Assembly: GCF_009371975.2 (NCBI RefSeq)
Contig: NZ_VIKT02000022.1
Location: 1 to 35,118 of the forward strand
From: Microcella pacifica
GTDB taxonomy: Bacteria; Actinomycetota; Actinomycetes; Actinomycetales; Microbacteriaceae
Direction of reading: 5' to 3'
DNA: 35,118 nucleotides
The notes beneath the pieces were generated by a model, which saw only the letters and a list, made by a program, of their open reading frames with translations, did no database searches and was not told the DNA's origin. The translations under genes were made by a program, and so were the position numbers. Of this stretch, positions 11,384-22,118 are shown piece by piece. Position 1 is the stretch's first letter. Each line of letters begins with the position of its first letter.

Positions 11384-11898
11384 AGGCCCGCTCGGCGCGT
11401 CTCGGCGACCGCGACGAGGTGGTCGCGCAGCTGCTCGGCCGTCTCGAGCGGCAGGCCGGGGATGAGCACGCCGCTCGAGGCGGCGGCGGTGACGAACTTG
11501 AGCTCGGCGAGGCCGAGGGCGCGGGCGACCGGGCCGCGCGTGATATCGACGAGCTGCATACGGCCGTACGGCACGGCGACGAAGCGCTGGAACATGATGC
11601 CGCGGCGGAAGAGCAGGTCGTCCTCGCGCAGGAGGTATCCGATGGAACGCACGCGGCGCGGTGTGAAGGCGATGACGAGCAGGAAGAGCACGGCCATGCC
11701 GACGCCGAGAATCCACCCGAACTCCCAGCCCACCCAGAAGGGCACGAACGCGGCCGCGGTCATGAGGGCGCCGAAGATCACGTAGCCGACGACGTCGACG
11801 ACGATGTACTTGGGCGAGACCCGCTGCCACTCGGTCTCGGCGCGCTCGAGGCGCCTGGCCGGGGTGTCGGCGCTGTCGGTCTGATCCTGGACACTCAC
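11380..11898 (-). CDS. Membrane protein with one bacterial PH domain (YdbS-like)
   Basis: A 172-residue protein: two membrane segments at about 31-55 and 60-79, then a single bPH2 domain (about 82-160) with the typical IMFQRFVAVPYGRMQLVDITRG type of sequence, here around residues 100-125. It should act with the larger three-domain PH protein encoded next. I placed the start at the GTG at 11898 because GAGAGGAGG lies 5 bases upstream. An ATG at 11919 and a further upstream start at 11961, overlapping the DUF3180 gene, are alternatives with weaker signals. Confidence 0.85.
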   Translation of the reverse strand: MSVQDQTDSADTPARRLERAETEWQRVSPKYIVVDVVGYVIFGALMTAAAFVPFWVGWEFGWILGVGMAVLFLLVIAFTPRRVRSIGYLLREDDLLFRRGIMFQRFVAVPYGRMQLVDITRGPVARALGLAELKFVTAAASSGVLIPGLPLETAEQLRDHLVAVAETRRAGL

Positions 11899-11926
11899 GG
11901 GTGCCTCCTCTCGATCCATGGTGCGC

Positions 11927-12391
11927 TCAGGTCGAAGACGCGGCGGCCTCGTCGAGCTCATCGTCTTGCGGCGGCAGCGAGCAGAGGTGCTCGGCCGCGA
12001 GTGCGACGACCACGAGGATCACCGCCGCCACGAGCGTAGCCCCCGACGCCAGCGTCGAGCCTAACGGCACGACCGCACGGCTGAGCAGGTAGGCGAGGAT
12101 GCCCGCGGCGGCTCCCGCAAGGATCGCCGCGGAGAGCGCACTCGCCTTCGCGAGCACGACCACGCGCGTGGCGTAGAACGGGTCGATGCGCTTCTCGCCC
12201 CGGGCGGCGGCGCGCACGGGCCACGCGAGCAGGAGGAGCACGGCCGCGATGAGGACGAGCGCGAGGGAGAGGGAGAGCGGCGGCACGACGACGGCGAGGC
12301 CTTGCGCGGCGAGCACGGTGTTGAGGAGAAAGCCGAGCACGAGCCCGAGGGCGGCAAGTGCGAGGAGGGGAAGAGGGCGCGTGCGCGTCAC
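11927..12391 (-). CDS. DUF3180-type four-span membrane protein
   Basis: A 154-residue protein made almost entirely of four hydrophobic helices (about 8-28, 35-55, 80-105 and 115-138) with a short acidic C-terminal tail containing CSLPPQDDELDE. Its position directly after folK matches the DUF3180 family, which occupies that place in actinobacterial folate operons. Function is unknown. The GTG start shares GTGA with the folK stop. A tail overlap with one possible start of the next gene suggests tight coupling. Confidence 0.8.
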   Translation of the reverse strand: MTRTRPLPLLALAALGLVLGFLLNTVLAAQGLAVVVPPLSLSLALVLIAAVLLLLAWPVRAAARGEKRIDPFYATRVVVLAKASALSAAILAGAAAGILAYLLSRAVVPLGSTLASGATLVAAVILVVVALAAEHLCSLPPQDDELDEAAASST

Positions 12392-12945
12392 GGTCGAGCC
12401 CCACTGGCGGCGGTCACGCGCGCGAGAAGCTCGGCGATCGGGCCCACGCCGGGCAGCACCGCGTCGGGGCGCACCTCGAGCCACGGGCGCAGCACGAAGT
12501 CGCGCTCGTGGGCGCGGGGGTGGGGCAGCGTGAGCTCGGAGGTCTCGAGGCGGGTGTCACCGTGCACGATGATGTCGAGGTCGAGCGTGCGGTCGCCCCA
12601 GCGCGGCGCAGTCGCCGAGCGGTCACGGCCGTGCGCGCGCTCGAGCCGGCGCAGCTCGCGCAGCAGCGCGTGCGGCGCCAGGCGCGTGCACAGCACGGCG
12701 ACGCCGTTGAGGTAGGCCGGCTTGTCGGGGTCGAGGCCCTCAGGGGTGAGGGCCACCGAGTCGTGCCAGCGCGACGCGACGACGAGCTCGGTGTCGGGCA
12801 GCCCGTCGAGCTCGGCGACGGCGGCGTCGAGCGTGGCGGCGCGATCGCCGAGGTTCGCGCCGAGAGCGACGACGGCCTCGACCGTCTCCCCGTCCTCCGC
12901 ACCCTCGCCGTCGTCGCCGACGTCGCGCGCCTCGTCGACCGTCAC
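12388..12945 (-). CDS. folK: 2-amino-4-hydroxy-6-hydroxymethyldihydropteridine diphosphokinase (HPPK)
   Basis: Transfers pyrophosphate from ATP to hydroxymethyl-dihydropterin, the step before FolP. The protein has 185 residues. The family marks are ALGANLGDR near residue 27, the PRWGDRTLDLDIIVHG signature near 115-130 with the Mg-binding DLD acids, and LPHPRAHERDFVLRP. An extra acidic N-terminal tail of about 22 residues precedes the fold. The GTG start overlaps the folB stop by 4 bases. Confidence 0.96.
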   Translation of the reverse strand: MTVDEARDVGDDGEGAEDGETVEAVVALGANLGDRAATLDAAVAELDGLPDTELVVASRWHDSVALTPEGLDPDKPAYLNGVAVLCTRLAPHALLRELRRLERAHGRDRSATAPRWGDRTLDLDIIVHGDTRLETSELTLPHPRAHERDFVLRPWLEVRPDAVLPGVGPIAELLARVTAASGARP

Positions 12946-13316
12946 GGTCGGCTCCGTGTGATCGTGACGGCCACGTCGTCGAACGGCACCCGGATGGGCG
13001 CGTGCGGCTTGTGGACGGTCACGACGACCTCGTGCACCGCGGCGTGCTCGAGCACGAGCGCGGCGATGCGCTCGGCGAGCGTCTCGATGAGGTCCACGGG
13101 GTCGCGCTCGATCGCGGCGACGATCGCCTCGGCCAGCTCGCCGTAGTGCACGGTGTCGGCGACGTCGTCACTCGCGGCAGCCCGTGCGAGGTCGAGGGTG
13201 AGCGCCACGTCGACGACGAACTCCTGCCCGTCGCGCCGCTCGTCGGCGAGCACACCGTGGTGGCCGCGAGCACGCACCCCCGAAAGCGTGATGGTGTCGC
13301 GCGCTGTGCCGGTCAT
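12942..13316 (-). CDS. folB: Dihydroneopterin aldolase
   Basis: Converts dihydroneopterin to hydroxymethyl-dihydropterin and glycolaldehyde. It has 124 residues, the normal size of this octameric enzyme. Family features: an early ITLSGVRARGHHGVL strand with the GHHG turn, the YGELAEAIVAAIE helix, DLIETLAERIAALVL, and VTVHKPHAPI with the catalytic-region lysine. The ATG shares ATGA with the folP stop, so it is coupled to folP; folK follows with another 4-base overlap. Confidence 0.95.
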   Translation of the reverse strand: MTGTARDTITLSGVRARGHHGVLADERRDGQEFVVDVALTLDLARAAASDDVADTVHYGELAEAIVAAIERDPVDLIETLAERIAALVLEHAAVHEVVVTVHKPHAPIRVPFDDVAVTITRSRP

Positions 13317-14224
13317 GCCGGCACCTCGCTGCGCGCCGGCTCCGCCGACGACGCTGACGACGACGACGCCGCCGCCGCGCCCGTACCCCGCCACGCGGCG
13401 TGCGTCGCGAGCGCGAGCACGGTCGAGCGGGCGTCGTGCACGCGCACGGCTGCGGCGCCGGCCTCGGCGGCGAGCACGCTCACGACGGCGGTCGGCAGGT
13501 CGCGCTCCTCGACGTGGTGGTCGGGCGGCAGCAGCTCGCCGAGGAACCTCTTGCGCGAGGCGCCCACGAGCACGCGGCAGCCGAGGTCGGTGAGCGCGGG
13601 TAGCGCGCGCACGAGCGCCCAAGAGTCGTCGTGCCGCTTGGCGAAGCCGAGCCCCGGGTCGAGCCAGAGCCGCTCGGCCGGGATGCCTGCCGCGAGCGCT
13701 GCCTCGAGCCGCGATTGCAGCTCGTTGCGCACCTCGGTGACGACGTCGCGGTAGTCGCTCACGGCATCCCAGACGGCGGCCGGGCCGCGCCAGTGCATCG
13801 CCACATAGTCGACGTCGAGCCCCGCGACGGTCTCGAGCATGGCCGGGTCGGCGAGGCCCCCGCTCACGTCGTTGACGATCGCGGCGCCCGCCTCGACGCT
13901 CGCCGCGGCCGTGGAGGCGTGCATGGTGTCGATCGAGACGCGCAGGCCGTCGGCGGCGAGCGCCGCGATGACGGGCAGCACGCGGCTCTGCTCGACGGCG
14001 GGCGTCACAGGCTGCGACCCGGGGCGCGTCGATTCGCCCCCGACGTCGATCACGTGGGCGCCGTCGGCGGCGAGGATGCGCGCGCGGTCGACGGCGCGCT
14101 GCGGGTCGAGATACGCGCCGCCGTCGCTGAAGGAGTCGGGGGTGACATTGAGGATGCCCCACACCTCCGGTGCCGCGGGCGTCGAGTGCGCGCCGCTCGC
14201 GTCGTGCGCCGTCGCCGCGCTCAT
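13313..14224 (-). CDS. folP: Dihydropteroate synthase
   Basis: Condenses hydroxymethyl-dihydropterin pyrophosphate with p-aminobenzoate; the sulfonamide target. It has 303 residues on a TIM barrel. Signatures: GILNVTPDSFSDGG near 23-36, DVGGESTRPGS near 61-71, SIDT, NDVSGG, the LDPGLGFAK loop and GASRKRFLG. The C-terminus carries a low-complexity Ala/Ser tail of about 25 residues from repeated GAC/GCC-type triplets that the family does not need. ATG overlaps the folE stop (ATGA). Confidence 0.96.
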   Translation of the reverse strand: MSAATAHDASGAHSTPAAPEVWGILNVTPDSFSDGGAYLDPQRAVDRARILAADGAHVIDVGGESTRPGSQPVTPAVEQSRVLPVIAALAADGLRVSIDTMHASTAAASVEAGAAIVNDVSGGLADPAMLETVAGLDVDYVAMHWRGPAAVWDAVSDYRDVVTEVRNELQSRLEAALAAGIPAERLWLDPGLGFAKRHDDSWALVRALPALTDLGCRVLVGASRKRFLGELLPPDHHVEERDLPTAVVSVLAAEAGAAAVRVHDARSTVLALATHAAWRGTGAAAASSSSASSAEPARSEVPA

Positions 14225-14805
14225 GCCGTGCCCCGCCCGAGGAGCGCCATCACCTCGGCGCGGCGTACGGGGTCGGCGAGGGCGCCGCGGGAGGCGACGG
14301 TGACGGTCGTGCTGCCGCTCTGCCGCGTTCCGCGGGCGGTCACGCAGCCGTGCTGGGCGTCGACGACGACGAGCACGCCGTGCGGCGCAAGCGCGCTCTC
14401 GAGCGTGGCGGCGACGTCCTCGCCGAGGCGCTCCTGCAGCTGCGGCCGGGAGGCCACCGTCTCGACGACGCGGGCGATGCTGCCGAGGCCGGTCAGGCGC
14501 TCGGCGGGGAGGTAGGCGACGTGCGCGACGCCCGTGAAGGGGAGAAGGTGGTGCTCGCACATGGAGCGCAGGGCGATGTCGCGCAGCAGCACGATCTCGC
14601 CGCGCTCACCCGGGTCTGACTGCAGTTCGACATCGTCGTGCAGGTGCGGGGCGGGGTCGACACCGACGCCTGCGAAGAACTCGCCGTACGACTCGGCGAC
14701 GCGCTGCGGCGTGGTCGCGAGGCCCGGGCGCGAGGGGTCTTCTCCGATCGCGACGAGCAGTTCGGCGACCGCGGCCTCGATGCGGCGGGAGTCGATGGGC
14801 GGCAC
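14221..14805 (-). CDS. folE: GTP cyclohydrolase I
   Basis: Opens GTP to make dihydroneopterin triphosphate, the first folate step. It has 194 residues. Zinc and active-site residues are visible in SMCEHHLLPF (Cys, His) and in DAQHGCVTARG (the second Cys with adjacent His). The QERLGEDVAATLE helix is also typical. The GTG start at 14805 lies 9 bases after the ftsH stop, with only a weak ribosome-binding site, so coupling to ftsH translation is likely. Confidence 0.96.
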   Translation of the reverse strand: MPPIDSRRIEAAVAELLVAIGEDPSRPGLATTPQRVAESYGEFFAGVGVDPAPHLHDDVELQSDPGERGEIVLLRDIALRSMCEHHLLPFTGVAHVAYLPAERLTGLGSIARVVETVASRPQLQERLGEDVAATLESALAPHGVLVVVDAQHGCVTARGTRQSGSTTVTVASRGALADPVRRAEVMALLGRGTA

Positions 14806-14814
14806 GACGGGAGC

Positions 14815-16872
<2,058 letters not shown>

Positions 16873-16995
16873 GGTGTGGGCGTGCGCCCGCGCCTTTCTG
16901 CCGGTGAGACGTTCCCACAGGCTACCCCGCGGCACCTTTGCAGCCCCCCGATGTTCGCCCCGGGCGCACCGCCTGGCGAGAGCCTGCGGGGCCTC

Positions 16996-17553
16996 CTACT
17001 CGCCCTGGTAGACGTGCGGCGCGAGCACTCCGATGGCGCGCAGGTTGCGGTACTTCTCGGCATAGTCGAGGCCGTACCCCACGACGAAGGCGGGAGGGAT
17101 CTCGAAGCCCACGTACTCGACCTCGACCTCGACCTTGGCGGCCTCGGGCTTGCGCAGCAGGGTGAGGATCTTGACGCTCTTCGCCCCGCGCGATTCGAGG
17201 TTGGCCCGCAGCCACGAGAGCGTGAGCCCTGAGTCGATGATGTCTTCGACGATGAGCACGTCGCGCCCGGCGATCTCGGTGTCCAGGTCCTTGAGAATGC
17301 GCACGACGCCGCTCGACTGGGTACTGGCCCCGTACGAGCTCACGGCCATCCAGTCCATCTCGACATGGATGCGCAGCTCGCGCGCGAAGTCGGCCATGAC
17401 CATGACGGCGCCCTTGAGCACGCCGACGAGCAGCGGCGGCTCGTCGGGGTAGTCGGCCTCGACCCGTCGCGCGAGCTCGGCGAGCTTGGCGTGGATCTCC
17501 TCCTCGGTGATGAGCACCTCGGTGAGGTCGGAGCGAATGTCCTCGACGTCCAA
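16996..17553 (-). CDS. hpt: Hypoxanthine (-guanine) phosphoribosyltransferase
   Basis: Salvages hypoxanthine and guanine with PRPP. It has 185 residues. The PRPP-binding signature [15 protein letters not shown] lies at 99-113; [20 protein letters not shown] and the [15 protein letters not shown] tail are typical. The start is a TTG at 17553 (TTG GAC GTC), chosen because GAGGAG lies 5 bases upstream and no ATG or GTG is available there. It sits 29 bases downstream of tilS, the same partnership as in mycobacteria, and upstream of ftsH. Confidence 0.95.
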   Translation of the reverse strand: MDVEDIRSDLTEVLITEEEIHAKLAELARRVEADYPDEPPLLVGVLKGAVMVMADFARELRIHVEMDWMAVSSYGASTQSSGVVRILKDLDTEIAGRDVLIVEDIIDSGLTLSWLRANLESRGAKSVKILTLLRKPEAAKVEVEVEYVGFEIPPAFVVGYGLDYAEKYRNLRAIGVLAPHVYQGE

Positions 17554-17582
17554 GAGTTCTCCTCGGTCCTGGTGGGCCTGTG

Positions 17583-18623
17583 CTAGTCAGACTGCGGGTC
17601 GGCCGGCGGCTCTGGCGCGCTCGAGCGGAACACGATGCGACCACCTTCGCGCTCCACCCTAATGCCGCTCAGGTGCACGGCGCCCTGCCCGTGCCAGTCG
17701 GTCGCGAGCCGCGCGATCTCGAGGGTCTGCGCGCGGCTGAGGGCGAGCCCGAACTCGGCGTCGGCGACGAGTCGGATGAGTCGGTGGCGCAGTGCGGGCG
17801 GGTTGGCGAGCAGCGCGGCGACGGGCAGCGAGCATCCCCCCTCCGCGAGGTCGACGAGCTCCTCCGCGATCTCGTCCACCATGTGGTCGAGCGCGTCGGA
17901 GTCTTCGCGCGCGATCTCGGCGGTGCGCGCGAGCGCGTCGACGACGCCCGCATCGAGCTGAGATTCCATAAGGGGCAGGATGCTCGACCGCACCCGCACG
18001 CGCGCGAACGCCGCATCGCCGTTGTGGGGGTCGTGCCACGGCTCGAGGCCCTGGTCGGTGCAGGCTGCGGCGAGCGCCGCGCGGCGCAGCCCCAGCACGG
18101 GTCGCCGGTATCGCCCGACCACGGCCGCCATGCCGGCGAGGCTCGCGGTACCGCTGCCGCGGGCGAGCCCGAGCAGCACGGTCTCGGCCTGGTCGTCGCG
18201 CGAGTGGCCGAGCAGCACGGCAGCGGCCGGCAGCTCCTCGGCGATCGCGTCGAGGGCGGCGTAGCGCGCTGTGCGCGCCGCGGCCTCTGGGCCGCCCGCC
18301 GTACCCACCTCGACCCGCCGCACGACGACGGGGTCGAGCCCGAGGGCGCGCGCCGCGGCGGCTGCCCGTTCGGCGACGGCGGCCGAGCCACCCTGCAGAC
18401 CGTGGTCGATGATCGCGGCGCCCGCGCGCAGCCCGGCACGGGGAGCCTCGAAGGCTGCGGCCGCGGCGAGCGCGAGCGAGTCTGGGCCTCCGCTGAGGGC
18501 GACGACCACGAGCGAGCCCTCTGGCAGGTCGGCGAGCGACTCGCGCACCGCGCGGCGTGCGTCGGCGACCGCCGGGGTGAGGCGCGGCCGACGCTCGGGC
18601 GCCCCGGGCGGTGTGGTGGGCAT
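17583..18623 (-). CDS. tilS: tRNA(Ile)-lysidine synthetase TilS
   Basis: Modifies C34 of the CAU-anticodon tRNA-Ile to lysidine so that it reads AUA. It has 346 residues. The PP-loop SGGPDS lies at 44-49, and [20 protein letters not shown] and the [10 protein letters not shown] region are typical. It is shorter than the E. coli enzyme, as usual for actinobacterial TilS. It is the first gene of the tilS-hpt-ftsH unit. Only 78 bases separate it from divergent ppa. A TAACCT hexamer ends 6 bases before the ATG, which suggests a leaderless message. Confidence 0.94.
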   Translation of the reverse strand: MPTTPPGAPERRPRLTPAVADARRAVRESLADLPEGSLVVVALSGGPDSLALAAAAAFEAPRAGLRAGAAIIDHGLQGGSAAVAERAAAAARALGLDPVVVRRVEVGTAGGPEAAARTARYAALDAIAEELPAAAVLLGHSRDDQAETVLLGLARGSGTASLAGMAAVVGRYRRPVLGLRRAALAAACTDQGLEPWHDPHNGDAAFARVRVRSSILPLMESQLDAGVVDALARTAEIAREDSDALDHMVDEIAEELVDLAEGGCSLPVAALLANPPALRHRLIRLVADAEFGLALSRAQTLEIARLATDWHGQGAVHLSGIRVEREGGRIVFRSSAPEPPADPQSD

Positions 18624-18629
18624 CCACTA

Positions 18630-18635
18630 AGGTTA
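18630..18635 (-). promoter_or_regulatory. Likely -10 element for tilS (leaderless transcript)
   Basis: TAACCT on the minus strand is separated from the tilS ATG by 6 bases (TAGTGG), the spacing expected if transcription starts at or next to the ATG. There is no Shine-Dalgarno sequence here. No convincing -35 was found. Confidence 0.5.
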
Positions 18636-18701
18636 AGGCCGGCCTGGAGCACGACCGCCAGCAGATTTCACGACTTTCTTCGCATCTTTCAAGGAGCACC
18701 C

Positions 18702-19196
18702 ATGGGCGCCTACCCCGTCGTCATCGAAGTTCCCCGCGGCAGCCGGAACAAGTACGAGATCGACCACGAGACGGGGCGCGTCTTTCTCGACCGCGTGCTC
18801 TTCACGCCCTTCGTCTACCCCACCGACTACGGCTTCTTCGAGCACACGCTCGGCCTCGACGGCGACCCGGTGGACGCGCTCGTGCTGCTCGAGTTCCCGC
18901 TCTACCCCGGCGTCGGCGTCGAGGTGCGCCCGGTCGGCGTCTTCAACATGACCGACGACGGCGGCAGCGACGCGAAGGTCGTGTGCGTGCCCGCGAAGGA
19001 CCCGCGCTGGGCGCACATCCAGGACCTCGAGGATGTTCCGGAGCAGACCCGCAAAGAGATCGAGTTCTTCTTCGAGAACTACAAGGCGCTCGAGCCCGGC
19101 AAGTGGGTCAAGACCGAGGGCTGGGGCTCGGCCGCCGACGCCGAGGCCGTCATCCAGGCGGGCATCGCGGCGTACGTGCCGCCCGCCGGCCACTAG
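18702..19196 (+). CDS. ppa: Inorganic pyrophosphatase, family I
   Basis: Hydrolyses pyrophosphate and so pulls biosynthetic reactions forward. It has 164 residues, the standard bacterial hexameric size. The PPase signature DGDPVDALV lies at 53-61 and supplies the metal-binding aspartates; KYEIDHETG near 17-25 and the KDPRW segment are also conserved. AAGGAG at 18691-18696 sits 5 bases before the ATG. It is divergent from tilS and convergent with the wall hydrolase gene that ends at 19221. Confidence 0.97.
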   Translation: MGAYPVVIEVPRGSRNKYEIDHETGRVFLDRVLFTPFVYPTDYGFFEHTLGLDGDPVDALVLLEFPLYPGVGVEVRPVGVFNMTDDGGSDAKVVCVPAKDPRWAHIQDLEDVPEQTRKEIEFFFENYKALEPGKWVKTEGWGSAADAEAVIQAGIAAYVPPAGH

Positions 19197-19220
19197 CCTC
19201 GCTCCCGCGCGGGCCCGAAC

Positions 19221-20525
19221 CTACGGGGTCGGCCGCGCGACGTACGGCACGCGGTCGTAGCTGCGCACGGCGACGATGCGCACGGTCTTGCCCGGGTAGG
19301 GCGCTTCGATCATCTGGCCGCCGCCGATGTAGAGGGTCACGTGGTACTTCGACCCTGAGGTGGCTCCACCCGTGGAGTAGAAGATGAGGTCGCCGGCCTG
19401 CGCCTGCGCGTAGGGCACGAGCCGGTTGCGCGAGGCCGCCGTGGAGTACTGCCGGGTGGCCGAGTGCCCGCCGATGGAGACGCCCGCGGCGGCGTAGGCC
19501 TGCATGGTGAGGCCGGAGCAGTCCCACACGTCGGGGCCGCGCCCGCCGAACTGGTACGGCTCGCCGACCTGGGCGCGCGCGAAGGAGATCGCGGTGGCGA
19601 CGGCTCCGGCGTGCGGGGCCGGCACCGAGGGCGGGTTCGGCGCAGGCGGCGTGCTCGGCGACGGGCTGGGCGACGGGGGCGGGATGCTCGGGCTCGGGCC
19701 CGGCGCGGGCGGCGGGCTGCTCGGGCTCGGCGCGGGGCTGCTCGGCGTGCCCGGTGCCTGGTTGCCGGGCGCGGGCTCCTCGTCGCCGCCGAGGCCGGCG
19801 AGGTACTCGCGCTCGAGCTGCTCGCTGCGGCCGGTCAGGCTCGCGAGCTGCGCGGCGAGCTCGCCCATCATGATCTGCTGCGTGGCGAGGCGCTGCTCGG
19901 CCTGCTCGGCGGCGGCGATCGCCGCGGCGAGCGAGTCAGAGGCCTCGTCGGCCAGCCGCCCGCGTTCGGCGAGGGCGAGCTCGGCCTGGGCGGTGAGCGC
20001 TTCTGCGGTGTTCTTGTCCTGCATCGCTCGCGCCATGACGGCCTGGCTGCGCGCGCCGACGGAGCTCATCGCGCCGAGCCGGTAGAGCAGGTCGTCGGCG
20101 TCGTCGGCGTCGCCCGTGAGCAGCGCCGTGGTGAGGTCGCCACTGCCGGATCGTGCGAGCTGAGCCGCGAGCTGAGCAGCGCGCGCTCCCGACTCGGCGG
20201 CTCGGTCGAGGGCGGCGTCGCGCCGCTGCTCGAGCCGGCCGGCGGCGGCTTCGGCCTGCTCGAGGGCGAGCTCGGCGAGGTGGTACTCCTCGCCGAGTAG
20301 CACGGCGCTGCGCGCCGCCTCGAGGTACGTCTGCTCGGCGGCTCGGGCGGCGTCTTCGATGCGCGCGATGGCGAGCTGGGTGGCCTGGACGTCGCCGCGC
20401 GCCTGCTCGACGTCGTCCCAGCTGGGCGGGGCGGGCGCCGCGGTGGCTGCGGTCACCCCGAGGGCAACGGTGAGAGCCGTCACGAGGGTGACGGCTGCGA
20501 TACCGCGGCGCCCGGGGCGTCGCAT
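19221..20525 (-). CDS. Secreted NlpC/P60 peptidoglycan endopeptidase (RipA-like)
   Basis: A 434-residue exported wall hydrolase. A signal peptide (about 1-29, ending near ATAAPAP) is followed by a long coiled coil from about 35 to 245. A Pro/Ser/Ala-rich linker spans about 250-305 and an NlpC/P60 domain about 310-434. Catalytic Cys336 lies in WDCSGL and His395 in KYHVTLYIG. It probably cleaves stem peptides during cell division or growth. The coiled coil is clearly related to that of the adjacent M23 gene (MQDKNTAEALTAQA here, LQDKNAAQALTDQA there). It lies 9 bases downstream of that gene, so the two form an operon. Confidence 0.92.
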   Translation of the reverse strand: MRRPGRRGIAAVTLVTALTVALGVTAATAAPAPPSWDDVEQARGDVQATQLAIARIEDAARAAEQTYLEAARSAVLLGEEYHLAELALEQAEAAAGRLEQRRDAALDRAAESGARAAQLAAQLARSGSGDLTTALLTGDADDADDLLYRLGAMSSVGARSQAVMARAMQDKNTAEALTAQAELALAERGRLADEASDSLAAAIAAAEQAEQRLATQQIMMGELAAQLASLTGRSEQLEREYLAGLGGDEEPAPGNQAPGTPSSPAPSPSSPPPAPGPSPSIPPPSPSPSPSTPPAPNPPSVPAPHAGAVATAISFARAQVGEPYQFGGRGPDVWDCSGLTMQAYAAAGVSIGGHSATRQYSTAASRNRLVPYAQAQAGDLIFYSTGGATSGSKYHVTLYIGGGQMIEAPYPGKTVRIVAVRSYDRVPYVARPTP

Positions 20526-20534
20526 CGTCAGCCG

Positions 20535-21785
20535 CTACCCAAGCTGAATCCCGATGTTGCTGAAGAACGTCACGGGGTTCTCCGCTACTCCATTACGGCG
20601 CACTTCGATGTGGGTGTGGCACCCCGTGGATGCGCCGGTCGAGCCGACCTTGGCGATGTTCTGGCCGACGACGATGGTCTGCCCCATCTGCACGAGGATG
20701 CCGCCGTTCTGAATGTGCGCGTAGGCGGTCGTGAGGCCGCCTCCGTGGTCGATGCGCACGAAGTTGCCGAACGTTCCGTTGGGGCCCGCGTAAGTGACGG
20801 TGCCGCTCGAGGCCGCGTACATGTTGGTGCCGCAGCCTGCGGCGATGTCGGTGCCGGTGTGGAGGCGCACGTATCCGTAGATGGGGTGGACGCGGTAGCC
20901 GTAGTGGGAGGTGATCCACCCGTTGACAGGGTTGGCCCAGCCGTTGACGATCTGACCGGCGTCGAGGCTGCCGCCCGCGCCGTACTGCGCCTCGATGCCG
21001 GCCTGGTAGTCCTCCTCGGTCGCCTCGCGGTTCTCGATGAGCACGGCGAGCTGCGCTTCCAGGCGCGCCTGGTTCTCCTGCTGCGCGAAGAGAGCGTCCT
21101 GCGCCTCCTGCGCGGCGGCCTGCGCGGTCTCGAAGGCGGCTTGGGCTTCGAGGCGCAGTTCGTCGCGAATCTCCTTGGCGACGTTCGCCTGGTCGGTGAG
21201 GGCCTGGGCGGCGTTCTTGTCCTGCAGGGCTGCGGCGTAGATGCCTTCGGCCTGCTGCGTGATCTTGCTGGCGAATCCGAGACGCGAGAGCAGAGCATCC
21301 GCCTGCCCCGGATTGGTGAGGAGGGAGGCGGAGAGGTCGCCGCCGCCGCTGCGCGAGAGCTCGGCGACGAACTGGCCGGCGCGCAGGCGGGACTCCTCGG
21401 CACTGGCTTGGGCCTCGTCGGCCTGGGCCTGCAGCTGGTCGGCGGTGTAGGCGGCCTCGTCGAAGGCGGTCTGAGCCTCAAAGTAGGCGGCGCCGGCCTC
21501 TTCGGCGATGGCCTGCGTGCGCTCCACCTCGGCGGTGATGGCGGCGATCGCGGCGCGAATCTGCTTGACCTGCGTCTGCGCGGCCGCGACGCTGCGGCGC
21601 GCGTCGAGCACGTCGTCCCACGACGGGTAGTCGACGGCGTAGGCGGGGCGCTCGGTGGCGGCGACGACGCCGCTGGTGAGCATGACGATGGTGGCGAGGC
21701 CGCCGACGACGGAGAGAAGGCGACGGCGCAGGGATGCTCGGCGCGGGCGCGCTGCGAGCACAGTCGTGCTACGCGACGTCGTCAT
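20535..21785 (-). CDS. Secreted M23 family peptidase with N-terminal coiled coil
   Basis: A 416-residue exported peptidoglycan hydrolase. The ATG at 21785 follows a GGGGGAG sequence and opens a basic, hydrophobic signal segment (about residues 18-45). A coiled coil spans about 55-265. The LytM/M23 domain lies at about 285-400 with an intact zinc site: His309 and Asp313 in HTGTD, His390 and His392 in CHTHIEV, with His357 as further catalytic His. It is therefore an active-type metallopeptidase, not an EnvC-like activator. It is the upstream member of a two-gene operon with the NlpC/P60 paralogue. Confidence 0.93.
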   Translation of the reverse strand: MTTSRSTTVLAARPRRASLRRRLLSVVGGLATIVMLTSGVVAATERPAYAVDYPSWDDVLDARRSVAAAQTQVKQIRAAIAAITAEVERTQAIAEEAGAAYFEAQTAFDEAAYTADQLQAQADEAQASAEESRLRAGQFVAELSRSGGGDLSASLLTNPGQADALLSRLGFASKITQQAEGIYAAALQDKNAAQALTDQANVAKEIRDELRLEAQAAFETAQAAAQEAQDALFAQQENQARLEAQLAVLIENREATEEDYQAGIEAQYGAGGSLDAGQIVNGWANPVNGWITSHYGYRVHPIYGYVRLHTGTDIAAGCGTNMYAASSGTVTYAGPNGTFGNFVRIDHGGGLTTAYAHIQNGGILVQMGQTIVVGQNIAKVGSTGASTGCHTHIEVRRNGVAENPVTFFSNIGIQLG

Positions 21786-22049
21786 GCCTGCTCCCCCCGA
21801 GCCCCGTGCTGCTTCGCTTCGTGCACTCCCGTGGCTATCCCCGTGCCGTGGTGTACCGCGCATGTTTTCGAACCCATTCCGGCATTCGTGCGTTATGTCA
21901 CATCTTCCACACGAACACCATTGACCACACTACCAACGGTTTGCGCGCACGCCTAGAGCTGCAACGGCATGCGCGGCGAGCGCACCGTCGCCGGCGCGCC
22001 CTGCGTTCCTGGTGCGACGCTAACCGCGGCTGCCCCGCGCGGCGGGGAG

Positions 22050-22064
22050 GCCGATCGGATCGGC
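22050..22064. repeat. 15-base palindrome upstream of the tRNA promoter
   Basis: GCCGATC-G-GATCGGC is a perfect 7+7 inverted repeat with one central base, 25 bases before the -35 of the tRNA-Glu promoter. It could be a protein-binding site or a part of a longer hairpin; no owner is known. Confidence 0.4.
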
Positions 22065-22088
22065 GGCGAATAGGCCACTCGCGCGCGT

Positions 22089-22118
22089 TTGGCATTTGCG
22101 GCATCCGACCCGTATGCT
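22089..22118 (+). promoter_or_regulatory. Sigma-70-type promoter for the tRNA cluster
   Basis: TTGGCA (22089-22094) and TATGCT (22113-22118) are separated by 18 bases. They end 35 bases before tRNA-Glu, which fits a house-keeping promoter for the tRNA-Glu and tRNA-Asp transcript. Confidence 0.65.

Noticed and set aside
21786-21960. c-di-AMP (ydaO-type) riboswitch before the wall-hydrolase operon
   Set aside because: Such leaders are common before actinobacterial NlpC/P60 genes, so I looked for the conserved core, but the leader lacks it and shows no matching helices.
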